Under the pieces are notes generated by a model, which was not told where the DNA came from, did not search any database, and was given only the letters and a program-made list of their open reading frames with translations. From an uncultured Curvibacter sp. (lineage in GTDB: Bacteria; Pseudomonadota; Gammaproteobacteria; Burkholderiales; Burkholderiaceae), in NCBI GenBank assembly GCA_946481355.1, contig CAMLNH010000178.1:1-5994 (forward strand): a stretch of 5,994 nucleotides of DNA, written 5' to 3'. The position numbers and the translations under genes are program-made. Shown here in pieces: positions 1-5,621 of this stretch. The first letter of the stretch is position 1, and the number at the start of each line of letters is the position of its first letter.

Positions 1-43
1 GGACGGCGTGGACCTCAGCACGATTCAATGGGCGGCTCACTGA
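1..43 (+). CDS. iscS: Cysteine desulfurase IscS, C-terminal end (partial)
   Basis: Only the last 13 codons and a TGA stop (41-43) are in the window, read in the frame starting at position 2. They give DGVDLSTIQWAAH. This resembles the usual IscS C-terminus, which ends in a GVDL..I.WA.H pattern in proteobacteria, and it lies 18 bp upstream of iscU, as expected for an iscS-iscU pair. IscS is a PLP enzyme that takes sulfur from cysteine and passes it as persulfide to IscU; its C-terminal tail lies near the IscU contact region in the family. The catalytic part is outside the window, so the call rests on a short match plus strong context. Confidence 0.85.
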   Translation, partial: DGVDLSTIQWAAH

Positions 44-48
44 GCCCG

Positions 49-54
49 AAGGAG
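49..54 (+). promoter_or_regulatory. Shine-Dalgarno site of iscU
   Basis: AAGGAG lies 7 nt before the iscU ATG at 62. It is the strongest ribosome binding site in the window and fixes the iscU start. The iscA, hscA and dnaQ starts have no comparable site. Confidence 0.85.
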
Positions 55-61
55 AGAAATC

Positions 62-448
62 ATGGCATACAGCGAAAAAGTCATCGACCACTACGAGAAC
101 CCGCGCAACGTCGGTTCCTTTGACAAGGGTGACGACACGATCGGCACCGGCATGGTAGGCGCACCCGCCTGCGGCGACGTGATGAAGCTGCAGATCAAGG
201 TGAATCCGTCCACCGGTGTCATCGAGGACGCGCGCTTCAAGACCTACGGCTGCGGTTCGGCCATCGCCTCCAGCTCGCTCGTGACCGAGTGGGTCAAGGG
301 CAAGACCCTGGACGAAGCGGCGGCGCTCAAGAACAGCCAGATCGCCGAAGAGCTGGCCCTGCCGCCGGTCAAGATCCATTGCTCCATCCTGGCCGAAGAT
401 GCCATCAAGGCCGCCGTGGACGACTACCGCAAAAAGCACGTGAACTGA
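62..448 (+). CDS. iscU: Iron-sulfur cluster assembly scaffold IscU
   Basis: A 128-residue protein, the normal size for bacterial IscU. It is the cytoplasmic scaffold on which [2Fe-2S] clusters are built from IscS-derived sulfur before transfer to apo-proteins. The three cluster cysteines are visible: Cys37 in GAPACGD with the neighbouring Asp39, Cys64 in YGCGSAIASSS, and Cys107 in KIHCSILAEDAI, preceded by His106. The HscA recognition peptide LPPVK is intact at 100-104, matching the downstream hscB and hscA. The start is fixed by AAGGAG 7 nt upstream. The gene lies 18 bp after iscS. It is followed by an 83-bp gap holding an unusual inverted repeat, the largest gap between isc genes here. Regulation in the family is usually by IscR from the operon promoter, which is outside the window. 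Confidence 0.98.
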   Translation: MAYSEKVIDHYENPRNVGSFDKGDDTIGTGMVGAPACGDVMKLQIKVNPSTGVIEDARFKTYGCGSAIASSSLVTEWVKGKTLDEAAALKNSQIAEELALPPVKIHCSILAEDAIKAAVDDYRKKHVN

Positions 449-455
449 TGATGGC

Positions 456-521
456 AGGTTGAGCGTGGGGCGTTCAGCGTTGAGCGTCCACGCTGAACTC
501 GCAACACTGAACTCTCAACCT
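456..521. repeat. Imperfect palindrome of degenerate heptamers between iscU and iscA
   Basis: The first half holds 7-bp-phased units: GTTGAGC at 458 and 479, and GTTCAGC at 472. The second half holds the same family on the opposite strand: CTGAACT at 493 and 507, and CTCAACC at 514. Two perfect arm pairs are visible. AGGTTGAG (456-463) pairs with CTCAACCT (514-521), and GTTCAGCGT (472-480) pairs with ACGCTGAAC (490-498). The whole element is roughly symmetric about 488/489. In the isc mRNA it could fold into a long imperfect hairpin just upstream of iscA. It has no U tract after it, so it does not look like an intrinsic terminator. Its function is unknown; a role in mRNA processing or in the iscU/iscA expression ratio is inference. 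Confidence 0.8.
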
Positions 522-531
522 TTAAACGACC

Positions 532-855
532 ATGTCCGTTTCCCTCACCGAAGCCGCAGCCCGGCATGTGACCCGCTACCTTGCCAAGCGTGGCAAGGGA
601 GTGGGCGTGCGCCTGGGGGTCAAGACCACCGGCTGCTCGGGCCTGGCCTACAAGCTCGAGTACGTGGACGAGATCGCTCCTGAAGACATCGTCTTTGAAG
701 ACCATGGCGTCAAGGTGTTGATCGATCCCAAAAGTCTGTCCTATATCGATGGGACGGAACTCGATTTCGTGCGCGAAGGTCTGAACGAGGGCTTCAAGTT
801 CAACAACCCGAACGAGCGTGATCGTTGTGGGTGTGGTGAATCGTTCCGCGTGTGA
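532..855 (+). CDS. iscA: A-type iron-sulfur carrier protein IscA
   Basis: A 107-residue protein of the HesB/IscA family, the usual length for IscA. A-type carriers bind iron or a cluster and pass clusters to apo-enzymes, especially [4Fe-4S] proteins. The three family cysteines sit in the standard places: Cys35 in TTGCSGLAY, and Cys99 and Cys101 in the C-terminal CGCGESF. The N-terminus, [13 protein letters not shown], is typical of IscA. The start is the ATG at 532, but no clear Shine-Dalgarno sequence precedes it: the upstream stretch is CTTTAAACGACC, directly after the inverted repeat. Its TGA stop overlaps the GTG start of hscB by 4 bp, implying translational coupling. ErpA is the main alternative A-type protein, but the position between iscU and hscB makes IscA much more likely. 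Confidence 0.96.
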   Translation: MSVSLTEAAARHVTRYLAKRGKGVGVRLGVKTTGCSGLAYKLEYVDEIAPEDIVFEDHGVKVLIDPKSLSYIDGTELDFVREGLNEGFKFNNPNERDRCGCGESFRV

Positions 856-1379
856 ACCTCCAGTCTGACGATTTCGAACTCTTTGGCTTGACGCAAAAGT
901 TTGCGCAGGACCGCGCTGCCATCGACGCGCGCTGGAAGAACCTGCAGCGCGAAGCCCATCCCGACAAATTCGCCGCCCAGGGCACGGCCGCGCAGCGCGT
1001 GGCCATGCAATGGTCTGTGCGTATCAACGAGGCCTACCAGCGCCTCAAGGATCCGCTCAAGCGCGCGGCCTATCTCTGTGAGCTGCACGGCGCGCCCGTG
1101 AACGCCGAAAACAACACGGCCATGTCGGCAGAATTCCTGATGCAGCAGATGGAGTGGCGCGAGGCGCTCGACGATGCACAGGACACCGCGGCCCTGGATG
1201 CCTTGAGCGACGAGGTCAGCCGCAGCCGCCTCGGTATGCTGGAGCGCTGCGAGCAGCTGATCGATGGCGCGCAGGATTACACCGGCGCCGTGGCGCAGGT
1301 GAGGGCACTGATGTTCATCGAGCGTTTCGCGCAGGACATCGAAGCCCGCTACGAGAGCATGGAAAGCCGCCTCGGGTGA
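852..1379 (+). CDS. hscB: Fe-S assembly J-protein co-chaperone HscB
   Basis: A 175-residue protein. It is the J-domain partner of HscA: it brings IscU to the chaperone and stimulates HscA ATPase during cluster release. An N-terminal J-domain (about residues 5-75) carries the essential HPD triad at 36-38 in REAHPDKFA, then [18 protein letters not shown] mostly helical C-terminal part (about 90-175) corresponds to the IscU-binding three-helix bundle ([13 protein letters not shown], then [15 protein letters not shown]). The start is a GTG at 852 that shares GTGA with the iscA stop. The next in-frame start would cut into the J-domain, so GTG is preferred. The reading DDFELFGL just after it matches the usual HscB opening. 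Confidence 0.96.
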   Translation: MNLQSDDFELFGLTQKFAQDRAAIDARWKNLQREAHPDKFAAQGTAAQRVAMQWSVRINEAYQRLKDPLKRAAYLCELHGAPVNAENNTAMSAEFLMQQMEWREALDDAQDTAALDALSDEVSRSRLGMLERCEQLIDGAQDYTGAVAQVRALMFIERFAQDIEARYESMESRLG

Positions 1380-1417
1380 CAATACCGACCCGTTCCCACG
1401 GCTAGAACAGAACAACG

Positions 1418-3274
1418 ATGGCACTGCTGCAGATTTCCGAACCCGGTCAGGCCCCCGATCCGCACCAGCGGCGCATCGCGGTGGGCATCGACCTGGGGAC
1501 CACCCATTCCCTCGTGGCTGCCGTGCGCCACGGTGTGGCCGAGTGCCTGCCCGATGTGCAGGGCCGCGTGCTCCTGCCCTCGGTGGTGCGTTACCTGCAG
1601 GGCGATGGTCGCCAGATCGGACATGAGGCGCTGGCGCAGCAGATCCATGACCCGGGCAACACCATCGCCTCGGTCAAACGTCTGATGGGCCGAGGCTTGG
1701 CCGACATTGCCGATGCGGACAAACTGCCCTATGCACTGGTCGATGGGCAGGGCATGGTGCGTGTGCGCACGATCGCAGGCGAGAAGACGCCGGTGGAAGT
1801 CAGTGCCGAGATCCTGGCGACGCTGCGCTACCGCGCCGAGGACAGTTTCAACGACGATCTCTACGGTGCCGTCATCACCGTGCCCGCGTACTTTGATGAC
1901 GCCCAGCGCCAAGCCACCAAGGACGCGGCCCAGCTGGCCGGCCTCCATGTGCTGCGCCTGATCAATGAGCCGACGGCCGCTGCCATTGCCTACGGCCTGG
2001 ACAACGCCAGCGAAGGCGTCTATGCCGTCTACGATCTGGGCGGTGGGACTTTCGACATCTCCGTGCTGCGCCTGTCCAAGGGGGTGTTCGAGGTCATCGC
2101 CACCGGCGGTGACTCGGCGCTGGGGGGGGATGACTACGATCGGGCCCTGGCCGACTGGATGCTGAGCGAGACCGGTCTCACGGCCGACACGCCCGAGGAT
2201 CAGGCCCGCATCCTGGGTGAGGCGAGAGCCGCCAAGGAAGCCCTGTCGGATGAAGAGATCGTCACGGCCGAGATCGAGCTCTCGAGCGGCTCGGTCGACC
2301 TTTCACTCAACCGCGACCAGTTCGAGGCCTGCACGTCTGCACTGACGGCACGCACCATGAGCGCCGTACGCAAGGTGCTGCGCGATGCCAGATTGCGCGT
2401 GGACGAGGTGCAGGGCGTGGTGATGGTCGGCGGCTCCACGCGCATGCCGGTGATCCGTCGCACCGTGGGCGAATTCTTCGGTCGCGAGCCGCTGGTCAAC
2501 CTGAATCCCGACGAGGTGGTGGCCCTGGGCGCCGCCATCCAGGCCAACCAGCTCGCAGGCAACAACCCGGCGGGCGACCTGTTGCTGCTGGACGTCATTC
2601 CGCTCTCGCTGGGCATTGAGACCATGGGCGGCCTGGTGGAGCGCATCGTGCCGCGCAACCAGACCATCCCGACGGCGATGGCGCAGGACTTCACCACCTA
2701 CAAGGACGGCCAGACCGCTCTGGCCTTGCATGTGGTGCAGGGCGAGCGCGACTTGGTGGCCGACTGCCGTAGTCTGGCGCGTTTCGAGCTGCGCGGCATT
2801 CCGCCCATGGCGGCCGGTGCGGCGCGCATCCGCGTGACTTTCACCATCGATGCCGACGGCCTGCTGCAGGTGGCTGCGCGCGAGCAGACCAGCGGTGTGG
2901 AAGCGAGCATCCAGGTCAAGCCTTCCTATGGTCTGGGCGATGATCAGATCGCGCAGATGCTGCAGGAGAGTTTCACGACCGCGCAGGCCGACATGAAGGC
3001 GAGGGCGCTCGTGGAGGCCCGGGTCGAGGCTGAACGCATGCTCATGGCCACGCGTACGGCACTGGCCGTGGATGGTGATCTGCTTTCGGCAGAGGAGCGC
3101 ACGGCCATCGATGCCCTGATGGTTGCCCTCGAGGGGGTCCGCACACAGGACGAGGCGGCAGCCATCGACGCGGCTACCGAAGCCCTGGCCAAGGGCACCG
3201 AAGCCTTCGCTGCCCTGCGCATGAACCGCGGCATTCGCCAGGCCCTGGCCGGCAAGAACATCGAGGCCGTCTGA
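1418..3274 (+). CDS. hscA: Specialised Hsp70 chaperone HscA for Fe-S assembly
   Basis: A 618-residue Hsp70 dedicated to IscU. It uses ATP to bind the IscU LPPVK peptide and promote cluster transfer, with HscB as co-chaperone. The opening [10 protein letters not shown] is characteristic of HscA and supports the ATG at 1418. The nucleotide-binding domain (about 20-385) shows phosphate-1 GIDLGTTHS (23-31), [18 protein letters not shown] (154-171), phosphate-2 [12 protein letters not shown] (206-217) and the adenosine motif [13 protein letters not shown] (334-346). The interdomain linker is around [15 protein letters not shown] (387-401), followed by a beta substrate-binding domain to about 505 and a helical lid to the end. 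The DnaK-type EEVD tail is absent, as expected for HscA. The gene starts 38 bp after hscB with no obvious Shine-Dalgarno. A run of eight G at 2122-2129 encodes part of ALGGDDYD and is in frame here. Confidence 0.98.
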   Translation: MALLQISEPGQAPDPHQRRIAVGIDLGTTHSLVAAVRHGVAECLPDVQGRVLLPSVVRYLQGDGRQIGHEALAQQIHDPGNTIASVKRLMGRGLADIADADKLPYALVDGQGMVRVRTIAGEKTPVEVSAEILATLRYRAEDSFNDDLYGAVITVPAYFDDAQRQATKDAAQLAGLHVLRLINEPTAAAIAYGLDNASEGVYAVYDLGGGTFDISVLRLSKGVFEVIATGGDSALGGDDYDRALADWMLSETGLTADTPEDQARILGEARAAKEALSDEEIVTAEIELSSGSVDLSLNRDQFEACTSALTARTMSAVRKVLRDARLRVDEVQGVVMVGGSTRMPVIRRTVGEFFGREPLVNLNPDEVVALGAAIQANQLAGNNPAGDLLLLDVIPLSLGIETMGGLVERIVPRNQTIPTAMAQDFTTYKDGQTALALHVVQGERDLVADCRSLARFELRGIPPMAAGAARIRVTFTIDADGLLQVAAREQTSGVEASIQVKPSYGLGDDQIAQMLQESFTTAQADMKARALVEARVEAERMLMATRTALAVDGDLLSAEERTAIDALMVALEGVRTQDEAAAIDAATEALAKGTEAFAALRMNRGIRQALAGKNIEAV

Positions 3275-3295
3275 GCCTTCACCGAAAGAAGCAGC

Positions 3296-3634
3296 ATGCC
3301 CGTCATCAAGATCCTGCCCCATCCCGAATACTGTCCGCAGGGCGCCGAGATCAGCGCGCCCTCCGGCACCTCGATCTGCGAGGCTCTGCTCGACAACCAC
3401 ATCAACATCGAGCACGCCTGTGACATGAGCTGCGCCTGCACGACCTGTCACGTCATCGTGCGCCAGGGCTACAAATCGCTCAACGAAGCCGACGAGAACG
3501 AGGAAGACCTGCTGGACCGCGCCTGGGGCCTGGAGCCGCAGTCACGCCTGAGCTGCCAGGCCATCCTGGCGCAGCAGGATGTCGTGGTGGAGATTCCGAA
3601 GTACTCCATCAACCACGCCAAGGAAAACCACTGA
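3296..3634 (+). CDS. fdx: ISC-type [2Fe-2S] ferredoxin
   Basis: A 112-residue adrenodoxin-type ferredoxin, the usual isc-operon electron donor for cluster formation on IscU. The cluster ligands follow the C-x5-C-x2-C spacing at Cys42, Cys48 and Cys51 (ACDMSCACTTC), with the fourth at Cys87 in RLSCQA. From memory this is the same numbering as E. coli Fdx. The segment NEADENEEDLLDRAWGLEPQSRL is the acidic helix that faces redox partners in this family. The start at 3296 has only a weak purine-rich site (GAAAGAAG, 3284-3291). It lies 21 bp after hscA, so it is probably in the same transcript. No iscX follows; the next gene is dnaQ. Confidence 0.97.
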   Translation: MPVIKILPHPEYCPQGAEISAPSGTSICEALLDNHINIEHACDMSCACTTCHVIVRQGYKSLNEADENEEDLLDRAWGLEPQSRLSCQAILAQQDVVVEIPKYSINHAKENH

Positions 3635-3664
3635 GCGCGGCGGCGCTGCCGCTATGATGGACGC
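3631..3664 (+). promoter_or_regulatory. Candidate promoter of dnaQ (possibly leaderless)
   Basis: TATGAT (3653-3658) matches the sigma70 -10 consensus at 5 of 6 positions. A weak -35-like CTGAGC (3631-3636, 3 of 6) lies 16 bp upstream and overlaps the fdx stop. Six bases separate the -10 from the dnaQ ATG, so transcription would start at or next to the initiation codon. No Shine-Dalgarno is present before dnaQ. The region also contains GC-rich short inverted repeats (AGCGC 3634-3638 with GCGCT 3643-3647; GCGGC 3637-3641 with GCCGC 3648-3652) without a T tract. This is a sequence-pattern call only. Confidence 0.4.
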
Positions 3665-4366
3665 ATGCGCCAGATCGTCCTCGACACCGAAACCACAGGC
3701 CTGTCCGCCGAAAACGGCGACCGCATCATCGAACTGGGCTGCGTGGAGCTGCTCAACCGCAAGCTGACCGGCAACAACCTGCACTTCTACTTCAATCCCG
3801 GGCGCGACAGTCACGAGGATGCGTTGCGGGTGCACGGCATCAGCAACGAGTTCCTGCGCGACAAGCCCAAGTTCGCCGAAGTGGCCGAGGAGATCCTGGC
3901 CTACCTCCAGGGCGCCGAGCTCATCATCCACAACGCGGCCTTCGACGTCGGCTTCCTGAACAAGGAGCTGGAGCTCATCGGCAAGCCGCGTTTCGCCGAA
4001 TTCGTCTCGGGCATCACCGACACCCTGGCCATGGCCAAGGAGATGTACCCGGGCAAGCGCAACTCGCTCGATGCCCTGTGCGACCGCCTGGGGGTAGACA
4101 ACTCCGGCCGTACCCTGCACGGTGCCTTGCTGGATGCCGAGCTGCTGGCCGACGTCTACATCAACCTCACGCGCGGGCAGGATGCCCTGCTGATCGATGC
4201 GGCCGAGACCAGTGCTACTGCCGGGAGCTTCGAGCGTGTGGATCTCAGCGCTTTCGAGTTGCCAGTCATCACGGCCTCGGAGCAGGAGCAGGCGGCGCAC
4301 GAGGATCTGCTGAACCAGCTCGACAAGGCCAGTGGCGGTAAGACGGTCTGGCGTGCCGTGGCCTGA
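3665..4366 (+). CDS. dnaQ: DNA polymerase III epsilon subunit (3'-5' proofreading exonuclease)
   Basis: A 233-residue protein close to the usual DnaQ length. It removes misincorporated bases within the replicative polymerase core. The DEDDh exonuclease residues are all visible: Asp7 and Glu9 in LDTETTGL (ExoI), Asp94 in IIHNAAFDVGFL (ExoII), and His152 and Asp157 in HGALLDAELLA (ExoIII). QDALLI at 172-177 aligns with the beta-clamp-binding peptide of epsilon. The C-terminal tail (about 178-233) ends in GGKTVWRA, like the polymerase-alpha-binding tail of E. coli epsilon (GG..LWRA). The ATG at 3665 is the only good in-frame start next to the ExoI motif; ATGs at 3654 and 3657 are out of frame. 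It begins 30 bp after fdx without a Shine-Dalgarno. It could be the last gene of the isc transcript or have its own promoter. In E. coli dnaQ sits beside rnhA, so this linkage is different. Confidence 0.97.
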   Translation: MRQIVLDTETTGLSAENGDRIIELGCVELLNRKLTGNNLHFYFNPGRDSHEDALRVHGISNEFLRDKPKFAEVAEEILAYLQGAELIIHNAAFDVGFLNKELELIGKPRFAEFVSGITDTLAMAKEMYPGKRNSLDALCDRLGVDNSGRTLHGALLDAELLADVYINLTRGQDALLIDAAETSATAGSFERVDLSAFELPVITASEQEQAAHEDLLNQLDKASGGKTVWRAVA

Positions 4367-4384
4367 AGAGGTCGCCGCGGGTTG

Positions 4385-4393
4385 TGGCATAAT
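4385..4393 (+). promoter_or_regulatory. Extended -10 promoter of the valine tRNA
   Basis: TGGCATAAT combines an extended -10 TGn with CATAAT (5 of 6 matches to TATAAT). It lies 18 bp after the dnaQ stop and would start transcription near 4400, giving a leader of roughly 35 nt before the tRNA. The only -35-like match, CTGAAG (4363-4368), is weak and spaced at 19 bp, so the extended -10 probably does most of the work. This is inferred from sequence only. Confidence 0.6.
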
Positions 4394-4410
4394 GCTGGTT
4401 TTCCTGAAGA

Positions 4411-4425
4411 CGCAAACGCTTTGCG
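4411..4425 (+). other. Perfect small hairpin in the tRNA 5' leader
   Basis: CGCAAA (4411-4416) is the exact reverse complement of TTTGCG (4420-4425), separated by CGC. It lies 10 nt before the mature tRNA 5' end. In the precursor RNA it could form a 6-bp stem with a 3-nt loop and influence 5' processing. As DNA it is a 15-bp near-palindrome and could instead be a protein site. It may also be chance. Confidence 0.5.
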
Positions 4426-4435
4426 CACGGATTCA

Positions 4436-4510
4436 GGGCGATTAGCTCAGCGGTAGAGCACTGCATTCACACTGCAGGGGTCACATGTTCGATCCATGTA
4501 TCGCCCACCA
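4436..4510 (+). tRNA. tRNA-Val (anticodon CAC)
   Basis: A 75-nt cloverleaf folds without mismatches in its main stems. The acceptor GGGCGAT (4436-4442) pairs with ATCGCCC (4500-4506), and the D arm is GCTC/GAGC. The anticodon stem CTGCA/TGCAG (4461-4465, 4473-4477) encloses the loop TTCACAC. The variable loop is GGGTC, and the T arm ACATG/CATGT encloses TTCGATC. The anticodon CAC at 4468-4470 reads GUG valine codons. Discriminator A4507 and the anticodon bases A and C are consistent with valine identity. The 3' CCA is encoded at 4508-4510. It stands alone between its own promoter and terminator, not in a tRNA cluster. Confidence 0.96.
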
Positions 4511-4514
4511 ACAG

Positions 4515-4550
4515 AAAAGCCCGCAGTCCCGTGACTGCGGGCTTTTTCTT
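4515..4550. terminator. Strong intrinsic terminator after tRNA-Val, probably bidirectional
   Basis: GCCCGCAGTC (4519-4528) pairs perfectly with GACTGCGGGC (4533-4542) around a CCGT loop. The preceding AAAA (4515-4518) and following TTTTT (4543-4547) extend the pairing to 14 bp and provide a U tract downstream. On the minus strand the AAAA becomes a short U tract, so the hairpin may also terminate the convergent membrane-protein gene, whose stop is about 10 bp away. Confidence 0.93.
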
Positions 4551-4560
4551 TGGGCGGCCT

Positions 4561-5574
4561 TCAGCGTGGCGGAGGCAGCGGGTCGCCGCGCAGGCGGGCC
4601 CAGAGCCAGGGCAGCGCGCGGGACAGTTCGGGCCGGCGACCGCGTGCCTGAGCTGCTTCCGGCTCAGCGCCGGGGCCCGCGGCCGGGCCGATGTCGAAGC
4701 TGAAGGTGTAGGTCGGTGTCTGGCCCATGCGCAGATCGCTGAGGTGCGCGCGGCCGTTCACGGCCTGTATGGAGACCAGGCCCTTGGCGAAACGGTTCAG
4801 TCGTTCGTAGCCCGGGTGGCCGGCGTAGGCTTGCAGCAGCTCGGCACCGCGTTCGTGGGTTTCCCAGACCGGTTCGGTCCGCGCGTCCAGCAGTGAATAG
4901 AAGCCCTCGTGGTACTGCGTGGGCGTGGTGGCTACCACGCGCCAGAGCACGCTGTTGAAGGCAGTGGGCGTGACCAGCAGCGCCTGGGCCTGGACGCCCT
5001 GGCGTGCCAGCGAGGACTGGGCGACGCCGCGCACATGCAGCTGTACGGCCATGCCCCAGAGCAGATAGGCCGTGCTCAGCGCCAGGCCCACCGCATTGGC
5101 CCGCAGCGCGAAGGCAGGCCGGCGCCAGCCGGCCAGGGCGAACAGCAAGCCCAGCAGCAGGGGCAGGGTGTAGAGCGGATCGATCACGAAGACGCTGCCC
5201 AGGCCGTAGGGATGGTTGCTGAAGGGCAGGGCCAGCTGGGTGCCGTAGATGGTCAGTGTGTCCAGCAGCGGGTGTGTGATCAGTATCAGCCAGACCGCCA
5301 GCCACCAGCGTCGCCACAACGGCCACTCGCCATGCAGGCGTGCGATGCCGGCGGCGAACACCGGTGCGCAGAGCGTGAGCCAGAGCAGGGCGTGGCTCTC
5401 GGCCCGGTGCAGGACCATGTTGAGCATGGGGTCGCCATGGTCGATGAAGACGTCCAGGTCAGGCAGTGTGCCCAGCACGGCGCCCCAGCCGGCGGCTTTG
5501 ACGAGAGAGGTGCGTCGGCCCATGACGGCCACGCCTACGGCGGCGCCCAGCGCCAGTTGGGAAACAGAATCCAT
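4561..5574 (-). CDS. Membrane-bound metal-dependent hydrolase family protein (YdjM/DUF457 type)
   Basis: A 337-residue protein from the ATG at 5574, or 341 from an ATG at 5586. I favour 5574 because this family usually opens with MD..(T/S)Q..LG, as in MDSVSQLALG; neither start has a good ribosome site. Conserved polar motifs, numbered from the longer start, are LPDLD (41-45), HRAESH (60-65) and HPLLD (105-109). Their His and Asp residues are the presumed metal-binding positions of the family. Hydrophobic segments lie at about 66-84, 91-104, 135-153 and 163-182, with a weaker one near the N-terminus, so it is an inner-membrane protein. Residues 185-341 look soluble and end in a Pro/Ala/Arg-rich tail. 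The substrate is unknown; 'hydrolase' is a family prediction, not an activity shown here. It starts about 47 bp after the dioxygenase-like gene and is probably co-transcribed with it. Confidence 0.85.
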   Translation of the reverse strand: MDSVSQLALGAAVGVAVMGRRTSLVKAAGWGAVLGTLPDLDVFIDHGDPMLNMVLHRAESHALLWLTLCAPVFAAGIARLHGEWPLWRRWWLAVWLILITHPLLDTLTIYGTQLALPFSNHPYGLGSVFVIDPLYTLPLLLGLLFALAGWRRPAFALRANAVGLALSTAYLLWGMAVQLHVRGVAQSSLARQGVQAQALLVTPTAFNSVLWRVVATTPTQYHEGFYSLLDARTEPVWETHERGAELLQAYAGHPGYERLNRFAKGLVSIQAVNGRAHLSDLRMGQTPTYTFSFDIGPAAGPGAEPEAAQARGRRPELSRALPWLWARLRGDPLPPPR

Positions 5575-5621
5575 GTGCCCGATCATGTCAGATCAGGCCG
5601 GGCGCTGCGGTCTGGTGGCCG

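Noticed and set aside
456..521. CRISPR array or intrinsic terminator in the iscU-iscA gap
   Set aside because: The units are 7 bp with no spacers, which excludes a CRISPR array. There is no T tract after the stem, and essential downstream genes must be read through.
459..683. Small plus-strand frame starting in the iscU-iscA gap
   Set aside because: It runs out of frame through iscA and has no ribosome site; the upstream part is the inverted repeat.
741..1424. Minus-strand reading frame (227 codons) opposite iscA and hscB
   Set aside because: It overlaps iscA and hscB entirely and shows no recognisable motif; it is a shadow of their codon bias.
2303..3451. Long minus-strand reading frame (382 codons) opposite hscA and fdx
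   Set aside because: It lies antisense to two strongly recognised genes. Its predicted protein is His/Gly/Ala/Arg-rich with no family features, typical of antisense frames in GC-rich DNA.
3634..3652. GC-rich inverted repeats after fdx as an operon terminator
   Set aside because: The stems are short, alternative and not followed by T residues. They overlap the candidate dnaQ promoter and may be chance in GC-rich DNA.
3542..4390. Minus-strand reading frame (282 codons) opposite fdx and dnaQ
   Set aside because: dnaQ on the plus strand has all five catalytic residues. The antisense product is a Val/Gly/Gln-rich sequence without family features and would also overlap the tRNA promoter.
4490..4560. 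tRNA-Val 3' end as an integration site for a mobile element
   Set aside because: No integrase gene, repeated tRNA 3' fragment or change in composition is visible downstream; the terminator and an ordinary convergent gene follow directly.
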